Positions 5,434-10,829 of a DNA stretch of 10,829 nt are shown here, one piece after another. This DNA is from Phycisphaerales bacterium (GTDB taxonomy: Bacteria > Planctomycetota > Phycisphaerae > Sedimentisphaerales > Anaerobacaceae). The notes beneath the pieces are model-generated. The model was not told the origin of the DNA and searched no databases. It saw only the letters and a program-made list of their open reading frames with translations. The DNA is taken from positions 1 through 10,829 of the forward strand of contig DSDB01000587.1 of assembly GCA_011057845.1 (NCBI GenBank). The letters are read 5' to 3'. Numbering within the stretch: the first letter of the stretch is position 1; every line of letters begins with the position of its first letter. The position numbers and the translations under genes were made by a program.

Positions 5434-6879
5434 ATGAACCTGAGATACTTGCTTGTCGCCGTCGCCATACTGGGCGGCGTAGTGTCCGCGAATACCGGGG
5501 AGACCGTGAAGGCTCCGGCCGTGCTTGGAGGCCCCGCTCCGCGGTTAACAAGCCTGCGCGTGGTCAAGGGCAACCCCGTCCAATTCAAGCCCGGCAACGT
5601 GTATGTTATCGACTTCTGGGCGACGTGGTGCACTCCGTGCCAGAGCACGATCCCTCATCTGACCAACTTGCAGTTGAAGTACAAGGACCACAATGTCACT
5701 TTCGTGGGCATCTCCGATGAGACGCCGGACAAGGTGTTGCCCTTTGTCGAGAAGATGGGCCCGAGCATGAACTACACCGTGGCGACCGATCCACAGGGCG
5801 CCGTCAGCGACAGTTACTTGAAGCCCTTTCTCGTGGCAGCGCTACCGCATACGTTCATCGTCGACCAGAAGGGCCGGATCGCCTGGCGCGGGCATCCGAT
5901 GGGCGGCCTCGACCCGATGATCGCGGCCATCGTGGAGGGACGGTTTGACATAAGCGAGCACCTGATGCGGCAAGCCACGGAACAGGAACAGATGGCCAAG
6001 GCCGGCATCCATTATCGGAACTATTTCGAGATGCTGCGGAGGAAGGGGGCCCAGGCCGCCCGACCGGAAGGGCTCAAACTGCTGTATTCGGCCCCGGCCA
6101 AGCTGCTCAACACGTTTGCCTGGGAAGTCATTACGGAGATCGCCCCCGACCAACGGGACCTGTCGCTGGCCGTTCGCGCGGCGGCGAAAGCGAATCTTCT
6201 GACGGGTTCTCAGAACAGCGCGTACCTGGACACGTATGCCCTGGCGCTATTTCGGGCCGGACGTATCGACCAGGCCATCCGCTATGAGACCCGGGCCATG
6301 CAAACCGTCACGGACAACCCCGCTCGCCGCGCCCAGCTCAGCCAGATGCTGGAGGCCTACACGAAGATCCGCGACGAGAGCAAGGTCGTGAGCATCGTCG
6401 GGCAGCCGGCCCCAGCCTGGGGCGTGAAGGTCTGGGACAACCTGCCGCAGAACAAACAGGCCCTTGAGCCGGCGGACTTCAGCGGCAAGGTCGTGGTTCT
6501 GTTCTTCTTCCAGGCCACGTGCCCGGCCAGCAGGAGCCACGGCCTGCCGACCCTGCGGAGGCTCGCGGAGAAGTACGTGGACCGCAACAAGGTGTCGTTC
6601 GTGGCGGTGCAAACGGTCTTCAGTAACGCCTCGGACAACACCCAACAGGCGGGCCTGGACCTCATCGGCTCGACGGGTCTTAAGATTCCGTGCGGGCGCA
6701 CGGAGGGCTCGCCGGTCCCGGCCATCATGGAACGATACCACGCCCAGGGCACGCCGACGACCGTCATCATCGGCCCGGACGGGGTCGTGCACTGCTGCGG
6801 CCTGCTCACTGAACCGGAACAGGCGCAGCTTATTATCGACGAATTGCTGTCGCCGGCGTCTTCGCCGGCGGGCCAATAA
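5434..6879 (+). CDS. Exported protein with two thioredoxin-like (TlpA/redoxin) domains
   Basis: Protein of 481 residues with an N-terminal hydrophobic signal (residues 4-19, ending VVSA/N). The first thioredoxin fold (about 32-172) has the active site WCTPC at 65-69 and the cis-proline loop ALPHTFIVD with P138, as in TlpA/ResA thiol-disulfide oxidoreductases of the cell envelope. A helical linker (about 173-315) contains a TPR-like stretch near 263-310 (YALALFRAGRIDQAIRYETR). The second thioredoxin fold (about 320-472) has FFFQATCPASRSHG at 357-370 and a cis-proline loop GTPTTVIIGPDG (P441). There the resolving cysteine is a serine (C363-P-A-S366). The ATG at 5434 is chosen because AGGAG precedes it by 8 nt and the signal peptide follows; an in-frame ATG at 5338 would precede the predicted transcription start. 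Likely role: disulfide or thiol chemistry outside the cytoplasm. The partner is unknown. Confidence 0.9.
   Translation: MNLRYLLVAVAILGGVVSANTGETVKAPAVLGGPAPRLTSLRVVKGNPVQFKPGNVYVIDFWATWCTPCQSTIPHLTNLQLKYKDHNVTFVGISDETPDKVLPFVEKMGPSMNYTVATDPQGAVSDSYLKPFLVAALPHTFIVDQKGRIAWRGHPMGGLDPMIAAIVEGRFDISEHLMRQATEQEQMAKAGIHYRNYFEMLRRKGAQAARPEGLKLLYSAPAKLLNTFAWEVITEIAPDQRDLSLAVRAAAKANLLTGSQNSAYLDTYALALFRAGRIDQAIRYETRAMQTVTDNPARRAQLSQMLEAYTKIRDESKVVSIVGQPAPAWGVKVWDNLPQNKQALEPADFSGKVVVLFFFQATCPASRSHGLPTLRRLAEKYVDRNKVSFVAVQTVFSNASDNTQQAGLDLIGSTGLKIPCGRTEGSPVPAIMERYHAQGTPTTVIIGPDGVVHCCGLLTEPEQAQLIIDELLSPASSPAGQ
6851..6870 (+). terminator. Perfect hairpin in the last codons of the thioredoxin-like gene
   Basis: CGCCGGCG (6851-6858) is repeated after TCTT at 6863-6870. 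Because the unit is self-complementary, the pair forms an 8-bp GC stem with a 4-nt loop, ending 6 nt before the TAA codon. It encodes the SPASSPA tail. No T-tract follows, so a terminator role is only possible. Confidence 0.3.
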
Positions 6880-6894
6880 CGGGCGGTATCCGGG

Positions 6895-7230
6895 CTACTT
6901 TCCCTTGACCAGCCAGATGTTTCGGAACTGAATCGGGTGGCCATGGTCCTGTAGCTCGATGGGCCCGGCGGCCTTGACGTCGGCGCTGGGGTTGGCGGTC
7001 GGGTGAGGGATTTCCACGTCGTCGTGAATCAGCACACCGTTGAGATGCGCCGTGATCCGGGCGTTGGCCTTGACGGAGCCGTCGTCGTTGGGGCGGGCGG
7101 CGACCTCCATTGCCACCTGGTTGTCCGCATGGAATGTCCCTTTGTAGACGCCGATGCAGGGGTTCGCGGACACCGGCGTCGCCGTCAGCGCCACAACGAC
7201 CAGAAGGTGCTGAATTGCCTTTGTCTTCAT
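6895..7230 (-). CDS. Exported 111-residue protein with only the C-terminal part of a DUF1080 domain
   Basis: A signal peptide is clear (K2-K4, hydrophobic 9-19, cleavage near SANP, 21-24). The ending, NARITAHLNGVLIHDDVEI then GPIELQDHGHPIQFRNIW (56-74 and 89-106), matches what I know of the last strands of DUF1080 (3-keto-disaccharide hydrolase) proteins. The family normally has about 200 or more residues of domain. The short stretch GVYKGTFHADNQVAMEVAAR (27-46) resembles the region placed before the DUF1080 domain in some planctomycete members. The gene therefore looks like an in-frame internal deletion joining the two ends, with the core and its active-site cleft missing. The ATG at 7230 is chosen for the signal peptide; its ribosome site is weak. 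It is convergent with the thioredoxin-like gene (15-nt gap). It may be a decayed gene or a small binding protein. Confidence 0.7.
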   Translation of the reverse strand: MKTKAIQHLLVVVALTATPVSANPCIGVYKGTFHADNQVAMEVAARPNDDGSVKANARITAHLNGVLIHDDVEIPHPTANPSADVKAAGPIELQDHGHPIQFRNIWLVKGK

Positions 7231-7251
7231 GTTTACCCGGGCGCATAGAAT

Positions 7252-7279
7252 AAGGGACCGCCCACCAGGCCGGTCCCTT
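7252..7279 (-). terminator. Rho-independent terminator of the PEP-CTERM gene
   Basis: Read on the minus strand, AAGGGACCG and CGGTCCCTT form a perfect 9-bp stem with a 10-nt loop, followed by ATTCT, so that the transcript passes into TTATTCT. It lies 32 nt after the PEP-CTERM stop and 22 nt before the start of the DUF1080 remnant, suggesting that the latter is transcribed separately or only by read-through. Confidence 0.7.
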
Positions 7280-7311
7280 CGTGGATCCAAACAAGTGCCG
7301 AAAGCCAACGG

Positions 7312-7950
7312 TTATTGGCGGCGACGCAGCAGACCGAGGCCGCCCAGACCCAACAGCGCCAGCGTTGCCGGTTCGGGGACGACCTGAATGTTGTCAACGT
7401 AGTACTTTGTCACTGAGGCGCCGTCGAGGTTGGAGATCAGGGCGATTTCAAACCACTGGATGTTCTGGTCGATGCCAGCGATCATCGCGCGGAGGGCATC
7501 GGGAATCGCCCACGAGTAGGTGTGCGCCTGCCCGTCGAGGGCCACCGAGAGCTGGCCGAGGTCCTGCCAGCCGATATTGTTGTGAGGGGCGTTTCCGTTG
7601 TCGTCATGGTTCTGGCCGTTGATAACCATTCCGACGTTCATCCATGGCGAGGTGATGTCGGCCGGAAATACGGTCAGGTCCACGCTGATCGCCGCCCCCG
7701 TGGCCGAGAGGATGCCGGCGAGAGGCTTGGCGTCGTACAAAGCTGACATATGCCAGCCGCCGCTGTCGTCGATCTGAAGGGCTTGCGAGCCCAGTGTGGC
7801 CCCGATCGGGCTGTTGGACAGGACGGCGGTCTGGCTGCTCCACCATCCATCCAGGCCGCTTTCAAAGTTTCCGATGACCACAGCGGAACTTGAGGACACG
7901 AGACTCAGCGTGAGAACGAGAGACGCCAAAAGGGATGCAGTACGACGCAT
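7312..7950 (-). CDS. PEP-CTERM sorting-domain protein (exosortase substrate)
   Basis: Protein of 212 residues, made to be exported and anchored or processed at the surface. It has an N-terminal signal peptide (R2-R3, hydrophobic 7-23). The body contains a beta-sandwich-like region (e.g. GNFESGLDGWW, 27-37, and YYVDNIQVVPEP, 183-194), typical of secreted proteins with a carbohydrate-binding-like jelly-roll fold. The C-terminus has the complete PEP-CTERM signal: VPEP (191-194), a hydrophobic stretch 196-208, and an Arg cluster at 209-211. In known systems a membrane exosortase recognises this tail; none is encoded in this window. ATG 7950 is preceded at 6 nt by a strong GGAGGAG site (7957-7963). 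The gene has its own promoter and terminator and so is monocistronic. The ligand is unknown. Confidence 0.92.
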   Translation of the reverse strand: MRRTASLLASLVLTLSLVSSSSAVVIGNFESGLDGWWSSQTAVLSNSPIGATLGSQALQIDDSGGWHMSALYDAKPLAGILSATGAAISVDLTVFPADITSPWMNVGMVINGQNHDDNGNAPHNNIGWQDLGQLSVALDGQAHTYSWAIPDALRAMIAGIDQNIQWFEIALISNLDGASVTKYYVDNIQVVPEPATLALLGLGGLGLLRRRQ

Positions 7951-8289
7951 GACACACTCCTCCAATCAAAAAACCACAAGAAGCATTACCCAACTCCGAT
8001 ACTGCGCACAAACACAACGCGTGCACACCATGGCCCGACCGTAACCGAGCCACCACTACCTGAGTAGTTTACTCCGTAGGACCGGCGGCTGTCAAGGGCA
8101 AAAGGCCAAAATCGCAGGGCAAACGCATCGAAATCCACCAATCGCCGTTTTGGCGTCAAAAACGAGGGTCGCCTGAGTTCCCGCACGACCATAGGTATCA
8201 GCCGAGCGGCGTAATCTGGCGGGGTTCCAGAACGTGCGGGCACCGGAGTTGAAGCATCTGGAGAAGATTCTGTTCGTTAAGCGACACCC
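7951..8289. other. Intergenic region, 339 nt, between PEP-CTERM gene and ispD
   Basis: It holds the PEP-CTERM leader (to about 8059) with its GGAGGAG site, the promoter at 8066-8095, then about 100 nt in which I see nothing definite (8096-8194), and a possible gene remnant from 8195. I recognised no riboswitch or structured RNA family in the leader. Confidence 0.5.
8066..8095 (-). promoter_or_regulatory. Promoter of the PEP-CTERM gene with an inverted repeat on its -10
   Basis: On the minus strand a perfect TTGACA (plus 8090-8095) is followed after 18 nt by TAAACT (plus 8066-8071, four of six consensus bases). The start would be near 8059, leaving a leader of about 109 nt. The -10 lies inside an inverted repeat, GAGTA-3 nt-TACTC (8062-8074), flanked by CTAC and GTAG as further imperfect arms, a plausible repressor site. 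Confidence 0.6.
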
Positions 8290-8293
8290 CTAC
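8195..8293 (+). pseudogene. Possible remnant of a planctomycete protein (fragment with ILFVKRHPY)
   Basis: One plus-strand frame, open from 8195 after a TAG, reads RRNLAGF at 8204-8224 and APELKHLEKILFVKRHPY at 8240-8293. The pattern of a hydrophobic LLFVKR-type segment preceded by a basic helix recalls a conserved segment in large planctomycete proteins related to the hydrazine synthase alpha-subunit/WD40-like (PD40) group. Only about 33 residues are visible, with no start codon, and the frame then runs into the antisense of the ispD end. The recognition is from memory and tentative; chance is a real alternative. Confidence 0.25.
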
Positions 8294-9030
8294 CACTGCG
8301 CTTCGATGTAGGGGCCGACGGGGCCGTCGGGCGTGGCCCTGGGGCGCGACTTGAGGATGGCCTCGGCGATGGCGATATCATGCTTGTGCGTGATCTTGAT
8401 ATTGGACGAGTCGCTCTCGACAATGCTGACCTTGTGACCGAGGGCCTCCACCAGCTGGGCGTCGTCGCTGATCGTGCCGCGGTCCAGCTTGTCGAGCGCT
8501 GCATGGGCCTTTCGAAGCAACTCCAGGTCGAATACCTGCGGGGTCTGCGCCTCGTACAGGTCGCGGCGGTCCACCGTCTCGGTAATCACCCCTTTGGACA
8601 CCCGCTTGATCGTGGCCGTAACGCGGCTGGCGCAGATCGCGGCCCCGGACTTGGCCGCGGCCGTGATGACGTCGCTTATGGTCCTGGCCGTCACACAACA
8701 CCGGCACGCATCGTGCACGGCCACCAGCGAGATGTCGTCGCGGACCCGCTCCAGGCCCTTGCCCACGGTCTCAAACCGCTCGGCGCCGCCGATGAACACC
8801 TGGACGGCGAAGAACTTGAGGTTGGCGCCCCACTTGACGGACACAATCTCCTGCTCGTCGGCGGGGATGCCCAGCAGCACCTGCTTGATCTGGGGCCGGT
8901 CGCAGAACATCTCCACACTCCGCAGGAACACCGCCCTGCCGTCGACGTCCATGAATTGCTTTTTTCGCTTTCCGCCGAACCGGCTGCCCGGCCCCGCCGC
9001 ACAGATAATCGCCGCCACGCTATCGGCCAC
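8290..9030 (-). CDS. ispD: 2-C-methyl-D-erythritol 4-phosphate cytidylyltransferase
   Basis: IspD joins CTP and methylerythritol phosphate to form CDP-ME in the non-mevalonate isoprenoid pathway (cytoplasm). The 246-residue protein has AAGPGSRFGGKRKKQF at 11-26 with R17 and K24 as likely CTP-binding residues, D107 and R110 in VHDACR, T140 and R143 in TATIKR, R155 in TVDRRDLYEAQTPQVF, and NIKIT at 210-214 with K212. These positions correspond well to the E. coli enzyme's known functional residues. The usual DAARP motif reads DACRCC here, which is unusual. About 20 extra residues follow the normal C-terminus. The start is GTG at 9030, supported by AAGGAG (9037-9042) 6 nt upstream. It has its own promoter overlapping the 3' side of cobO. 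The other pathway genes are not in the window. Confidence 0.9.
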   Translation of the reverse strand: MADSVAAIICAAGPGSRFGGKRKKQFMDVDGRAVFLRSVEMFCDRPQIKQVLLGIPADEQEIVSVKWGANLKFFAVQVFIGGAERFETVGKGLERVRDDISLVAVHDACRCCVTARTISDVITAAAKSGAAICASRVTATIKRVSKGVITETVDRRDLYEAQTPQVFDLELLRKAHAALDKLDRGTISDDAQLVEALGHKVSIVESDSSNIKITHKHDIAIAEAILKSRPRATPDGPVGPYIEAQW

Positions 9031-9097
9031 CTGAGGCTCCTTCTACTGTCATTGCGACTTCGGCGCGCCGCTCCCATTCGCGGACGCCTTGTCCGGC

Positions 9098-9127
9098 ATC
9101 ATAAGCCGTCGGCCCTGGGATTGACAA
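9098..9127 (-). promoter_or_regulatory. Promoter of ispD
   Basis: On the minus strand TTGTCA (plus 9122-9127, five of six consensus bases) is followed after 18 nt by TATGAT (plus 9098-9103, five of six). The start would be near 9091, about 60 nt before the GTG codon. It lies directly after the cobO stop codon at 9135, so ispD can be transcribed apart from cobO. Confidence 0.6.
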
Positions 9128-9134
9128 GACCGTC

Positions 9135-9677
9135 TCAGTACTCGATACCGCGACGGGGCCCCGGCCCGGCCTCAAAGGGATGCTTGACAGGCCGCATTTC
9201 CGTTACCAAATCCGCCAGGTCAATCAATGCCTGGGTTGCCCCCCGGCCGGTCAGGACCAGTTCAACCGTCGGGGCCCTGCGTTCGATCAGCCGGCGGATA
9301 TCCTGTATATCCACCAGACCAGCCGCCTGACAGAAGACGATTTCATCCAGGATCACCACATCGTAGAAGGCGCTCTGGGCCGTCTCGCCCAGCCGCTCAA
9401 GGGCCTGCGTAATGGCCTGCCTGGCTCGGCCGCGGTGCTCGGGGTCATCAAGCGAGCGGGCCATATCCCAATCGATGTCCAGCGTCTCGACCCGTATTCG
9501 TATCGTGGACCGCTCAATGGCGAAACGCTCCCCGATCTCGAGCGTCGAGGGCTTTAGAAACTGGTAAATGAGCACCTTATGGCCCCAGCCAGCGGCCCGC
9601 AGGGCCAACCCGAACGCCGCCGTCGTCTTGCCTTTGCCGTCGCCTGTGTAGATCTCAACGAGTCCCTTTTTGAGCAT
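9135..9677 (-). CDS. cobO: Cob(I)yrinic acid a,c-diamide adenosyltransferase (CobO/BtuR/CobA type)
   Basis: Transfers the 5'-deoxyadenosyl group from ATP to a reduced corrinoid, giving adenosylcobalamin or its precursors. The 180-residue protein is of normal family length. It begins KGLVEIYTGDGKGKTTAA, with the P-loop GDGKGKTT at 12-19. The Walker-B-like VILDEI is at 108-113, LTGRG at 142-146, and the typical ending TEMRPVKHPFEAG...RGIEY closes the protein. ATG 9677 is chosen over the open TTG at 9704 because family members start just before KGLV and because a promoter -10 ends 7 nt upstream, so TTG 9704 would lie inside the promoter. No Shine-Dalgarno precedes it, consistent with a leaderless message. 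No other B12 genes are nearby, so a salvage role is possible. Confidence 0.92.
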   Translation of the reverse strand: MLKKGLVEIYTGDGKGKTTAAFGLALRAAGWGHKVLIYQFLKPSTLEIGERFAIERSTIRIRVETLDIDWDMARSLDDPEHRGRARQAITQALERLGETAQSAFYDVVILDEIVFCQAAGLVDIQDIRRLIERRAPTVELVLTGRGATQALIDLADLVTEMRPVKHPFEAGPGPRRGIEY

Positions 9678-9684
9678 AGGGCCT

Positions 9685-9712
9685 ATTATGAGACGGTTGC
9701 CCAAAGTCTCAA
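9685..9712 (-). promoter_or_regulatory. Promoter of cobO, probably giving a leaderless transcript
   Basis: On the minus strand TTGAGA (plus 9707-9712, five of six consensus bases) is followed after 16 nt by CATAAT (plus 9685-9690, five of six). Seven nucleotides separate the -10 from the ATG at 9677, so transcription should start at or beside the A of the start codon. Confidence 0.6.
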
Positions 9713-9788
9713 GCCAAAAAGGACGATGATATAACCCTGGGTCTTTGTCTTTGACTTATAACAGCTTGCCCGTTAGGTTTGTCCGGCT

Positions 9789-10283
9789 ATGAAACGCCTC
9801 ATTGCAACGTGTTTTGGTCTGGGCTGGATGCCGCTGGCCCCGGGAAGTTGGGGTTCGCTGCCGCCGGTGGGAATCTTCATCGTGCTATGCCTGCTGCCCA
9901 TACCGCTTTGGGCGATGGGCGCCGTCATGGCCGGATTCGTCGTTCTGGCGAGTATCCTCTGCGTCAAGCTCGCCCCTGTTTCCATCGCCGCCACCGGCCG
10001 GGAGGACCCCGGCGAGGTCGTCCTCGATGAGGTCGCCGGGCAGTTCCTGACATACCTCGTCTGCGTCGCCTTCGCCATGGATCGGTTCAGTCTCTATCAG
10101 ACCCTCGTAACCGCGGGCGTCGGCTTCTTCCTCTTTCGCCTCAACGACACCCTCAAGCCCTGGCCGGCGTGCCGATTCGAGAAACTACCCGCCGGATGGG
10201 GCATCCTCTGCGACGATCTGGCCGCGGGCGTCTACGCCGCGATCGAGCTGGCGATTGTCCTCAAACTCTGGATCGTAGCATAG
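9789..10283 (+). CDS. pgpA: Phosphatidylglycerophosphatase A
   Basis: Membrane phosphatase that removes the phosphate from phosphatidylglycerophosphate to give phosphatidylglycerol. The 164-residue protein has the family signatures in order: GWMPLAPGSWGSLPP (12-26), DPGEVVLDEVAGQ (73-85, with D80 and E81), FRLNDTLKPWP (116-126), and GWGILCDDLAAG (136-147, with D142 and D143). Hydrophobic membrane segments lie around 28-60, 86-98, 104-117 and 147-163. In the third motif the usual FRxFD reads FRLND, so the Phe before the aspartate is Asn; D120 itself is kept. ATG 9789 fits the family N-terminus; only a weak AGG (in TTAGGTT) lies upstream. The gene is divergent from cobO and is followed after 13 nt by the kinase-like gene, probably in one operon. 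Confidence 0.92.
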   Translation: MKRLIATCFGLGWMPLAPGSWGSLPPVGIFIVLCLLPIPLWAMGAVMAGFVVLASILCVKLAPVSIAATGREDPGEVVLDEVAGQFLTYLVCVAFAMDRFSLYQTLVTAGVGFFLFRLNDTLKPWPACRFEKLPAGWGILCDDLAAGVYAAIELAIVLKLWIVA

Positions 10284-10296
10284 TAGGCGCGACCTC

Positions 10297-10829
10297 ATGG
10301 CCAGGGATTACAGCGCAAGCCTCTGCAACAGACTCGCCGAACAATTCGCGGCCCTCGGCCTGCACCGCCCCATGCGCGTCGGTCACTACGACGGCGGAAC
10401 CGAACTGGAGTACGAGGTCCGCGGCTTGGCCGAACAGTCGCAGAGCCGCGTCCGCCTGAAGGTCGAGCGGTTCGTCGGCGGCGGATTCGCCGGGCAGGTC
10501 TATCAGGTCCGCCTGCTGAACATCGAATCTCAGACCGAATCCGTCCAGGGTCTCCACGTCGGCGGCCTTTACGCCATGAAGATCCTGATCCCGCCATCGG
10601 CCTTCTCAAGGCTCTTTCGAGACGCCCTCTATGCGGTCGGCTTTCAGGGCCCTTTTCAGCTCCAGGTCAATCCCGCGGCCGCCCGCGCCGGGGCCCTCTG
10701 GCAGAGGTTCATCCAGAGAGCCGCCGCGATTCGCTTCGGCGACGACAAGACCGTCGTCGCCATCCACGGCACCTTCATCGACCGGACCCTCGGCAGTTGC
10801 GGCGAACTGAGCGAATGGGTCGATGGCCG
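10297..10829 (+). CDS. Protein-kinase-like protein of unknown function (3' end beyond window)
   Basis: The frame from ATG 10297 is open to the window edge, giving 177 residues. I do not recognise a named family. Residues 61-68 (GGGFAGQV) match the GxGxxGxV glycine loop of protein kinases, and K95 in LYAMKI stands where the ATP-binding (VAIK-type) lysine belongs. The spacing of 27 residues between loop and lysine is longer than usual. EWVDG at 173-177 could be the hinge segment. The catalytic loop (HxD..N) and DFG motifs would lie outside the window, so activity cannot be judged. The residues before the loop (1-55) are polar and charged, with no signal peptide or membrane segment. The short gap after pgpA suggests co-transcription. 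AarF/ABC1-type, aminoglycoside-kinase-type and lipopolysaccharide-kinase-like proteins share this fold and are alternatives. The ribosome site is weak. Confidence 0.75.
   Translation, partial: MARDYSASLCNRLAEQFAALGLHRPMRVGHYDGGTELEYEVRGLAEQSQSRVRLKVERFVGGGFAGQVYQVRLLNIESQTESVQGLHVGGLYAMKILIPPSAFSRLFRDALYAVGFQGPFQLQVNPAAARAGALWQRFIQRAAAIRFGDDKTVVAIHGTFIDRTLGSCGELSEWVDG

Noticed and set aside
6247..6876. 209-codon minus-strand frame
   Set aside because: Antisense to the second thioredoxin domain; Arg-rich low-quality translation typical of shadow frames.
9121..9150. Plus-strand TTGACA that could be an antisense promoter into cobO
   Set aside because: At 17 nt spacing the -10 is GATACC, a poor match; the same bases are better explained by the minus-strand ispD promoter.
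8380..9330. 316-codon plus-strand frame
   Set aside because: Antisense to ispD and the end of cobO, both strongly supported; no domain visible in it.
9678..9788. Two TATAAC sequences as promoters of pgpA
   Set aside because: Neither has a -35 at proper spacing. TTGACT near 9754 has only TAGGTT at 17 nt, so I do not call a promoter, though one must lie in or near this gap.

Overview
The window is GC-rich, gene-dense bacterial DNA. It most likely comes from a planctomycete (Planctomycetota, perhaps near Phycisphaerae). Four things suggest this: a secreted right-handed beta-helix protein, a two-domain thioredoxin-like exported protein, a PEP-CTERM surface protein ending in VPEPATLALLGLGGLGLLRRR, and a remnant of the DUF1080 (3-keto-disaccharide hydrolase) family. 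The assignment is inferred from family content only; there is no rRNA or other marker.

Layout. (1) 1-2505, minus strand: a tight three-gene catabolic operon read as SDR dehydrogenase, then class II ketose-bisphosphate-type aldolase, then D-isomer 2-hydroxyacid dehydrogenase, which runs off the left edge. Gaps between genes are 10-13 nt. (2) 2672-4459, plus strand and divergent from the operon: an exported beta-helix protein, probably a glycoside hydrolase or lyase. A perfect TATAAT lies only 7 nt before its ATG. (3) 4460-4566: two perfect hairpins between convergent genes. (4) 4567-5007, minus: a small lipoprotein-like protein of unknown function. (5) 5008-5433: a non-coding divergent region with a good promoter, overlapping inverted repeats and a possible 30-codon leader ORF. 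(6) 5434-6879, plus: an exported protein with two thioredoxin folds; only the first keeps CxxC. (7) 6895-7230, minus: a 111-residue protein carrying only the C-terminal end of DUF1080. (8) 7312-7950, minus: the PEP-CTERM protein, with a strong Shine-Dalgarno, its own promoter and a terminator. (9) 7951-8289: its long upstream region and a possible eroded gene fragment. (10) 8290-9677, minus: ispD (isoprenoid precursor synthesis) and cobO (corrinoid adenosylation), each with a readable promoter. (11) 9789 to the right edge, plus: pgpA (phosphatidylglycerol synthesis) followed 13 nt later by a protein-kinase-like gene that continues past the window.

Working together. The left part fits use of a plant or algal polysaccharide: an exported beta-helix enzyme releases a sugar, and the divergent operon oxidises and cleaves it. 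This coupling is inferred from position. The right part is housekeeping metabolism. No CRISPR array, tRNA, rRNA or insertion sequence was seen. The points most worth a second look are the repeated -10-to-ATG geometry (possible leaderless mRNAs), the internally shortened DUF1080 protein, the cysteine-rich active-site motif in IspD, and the unrecognised kinase-like gene after pgpA.
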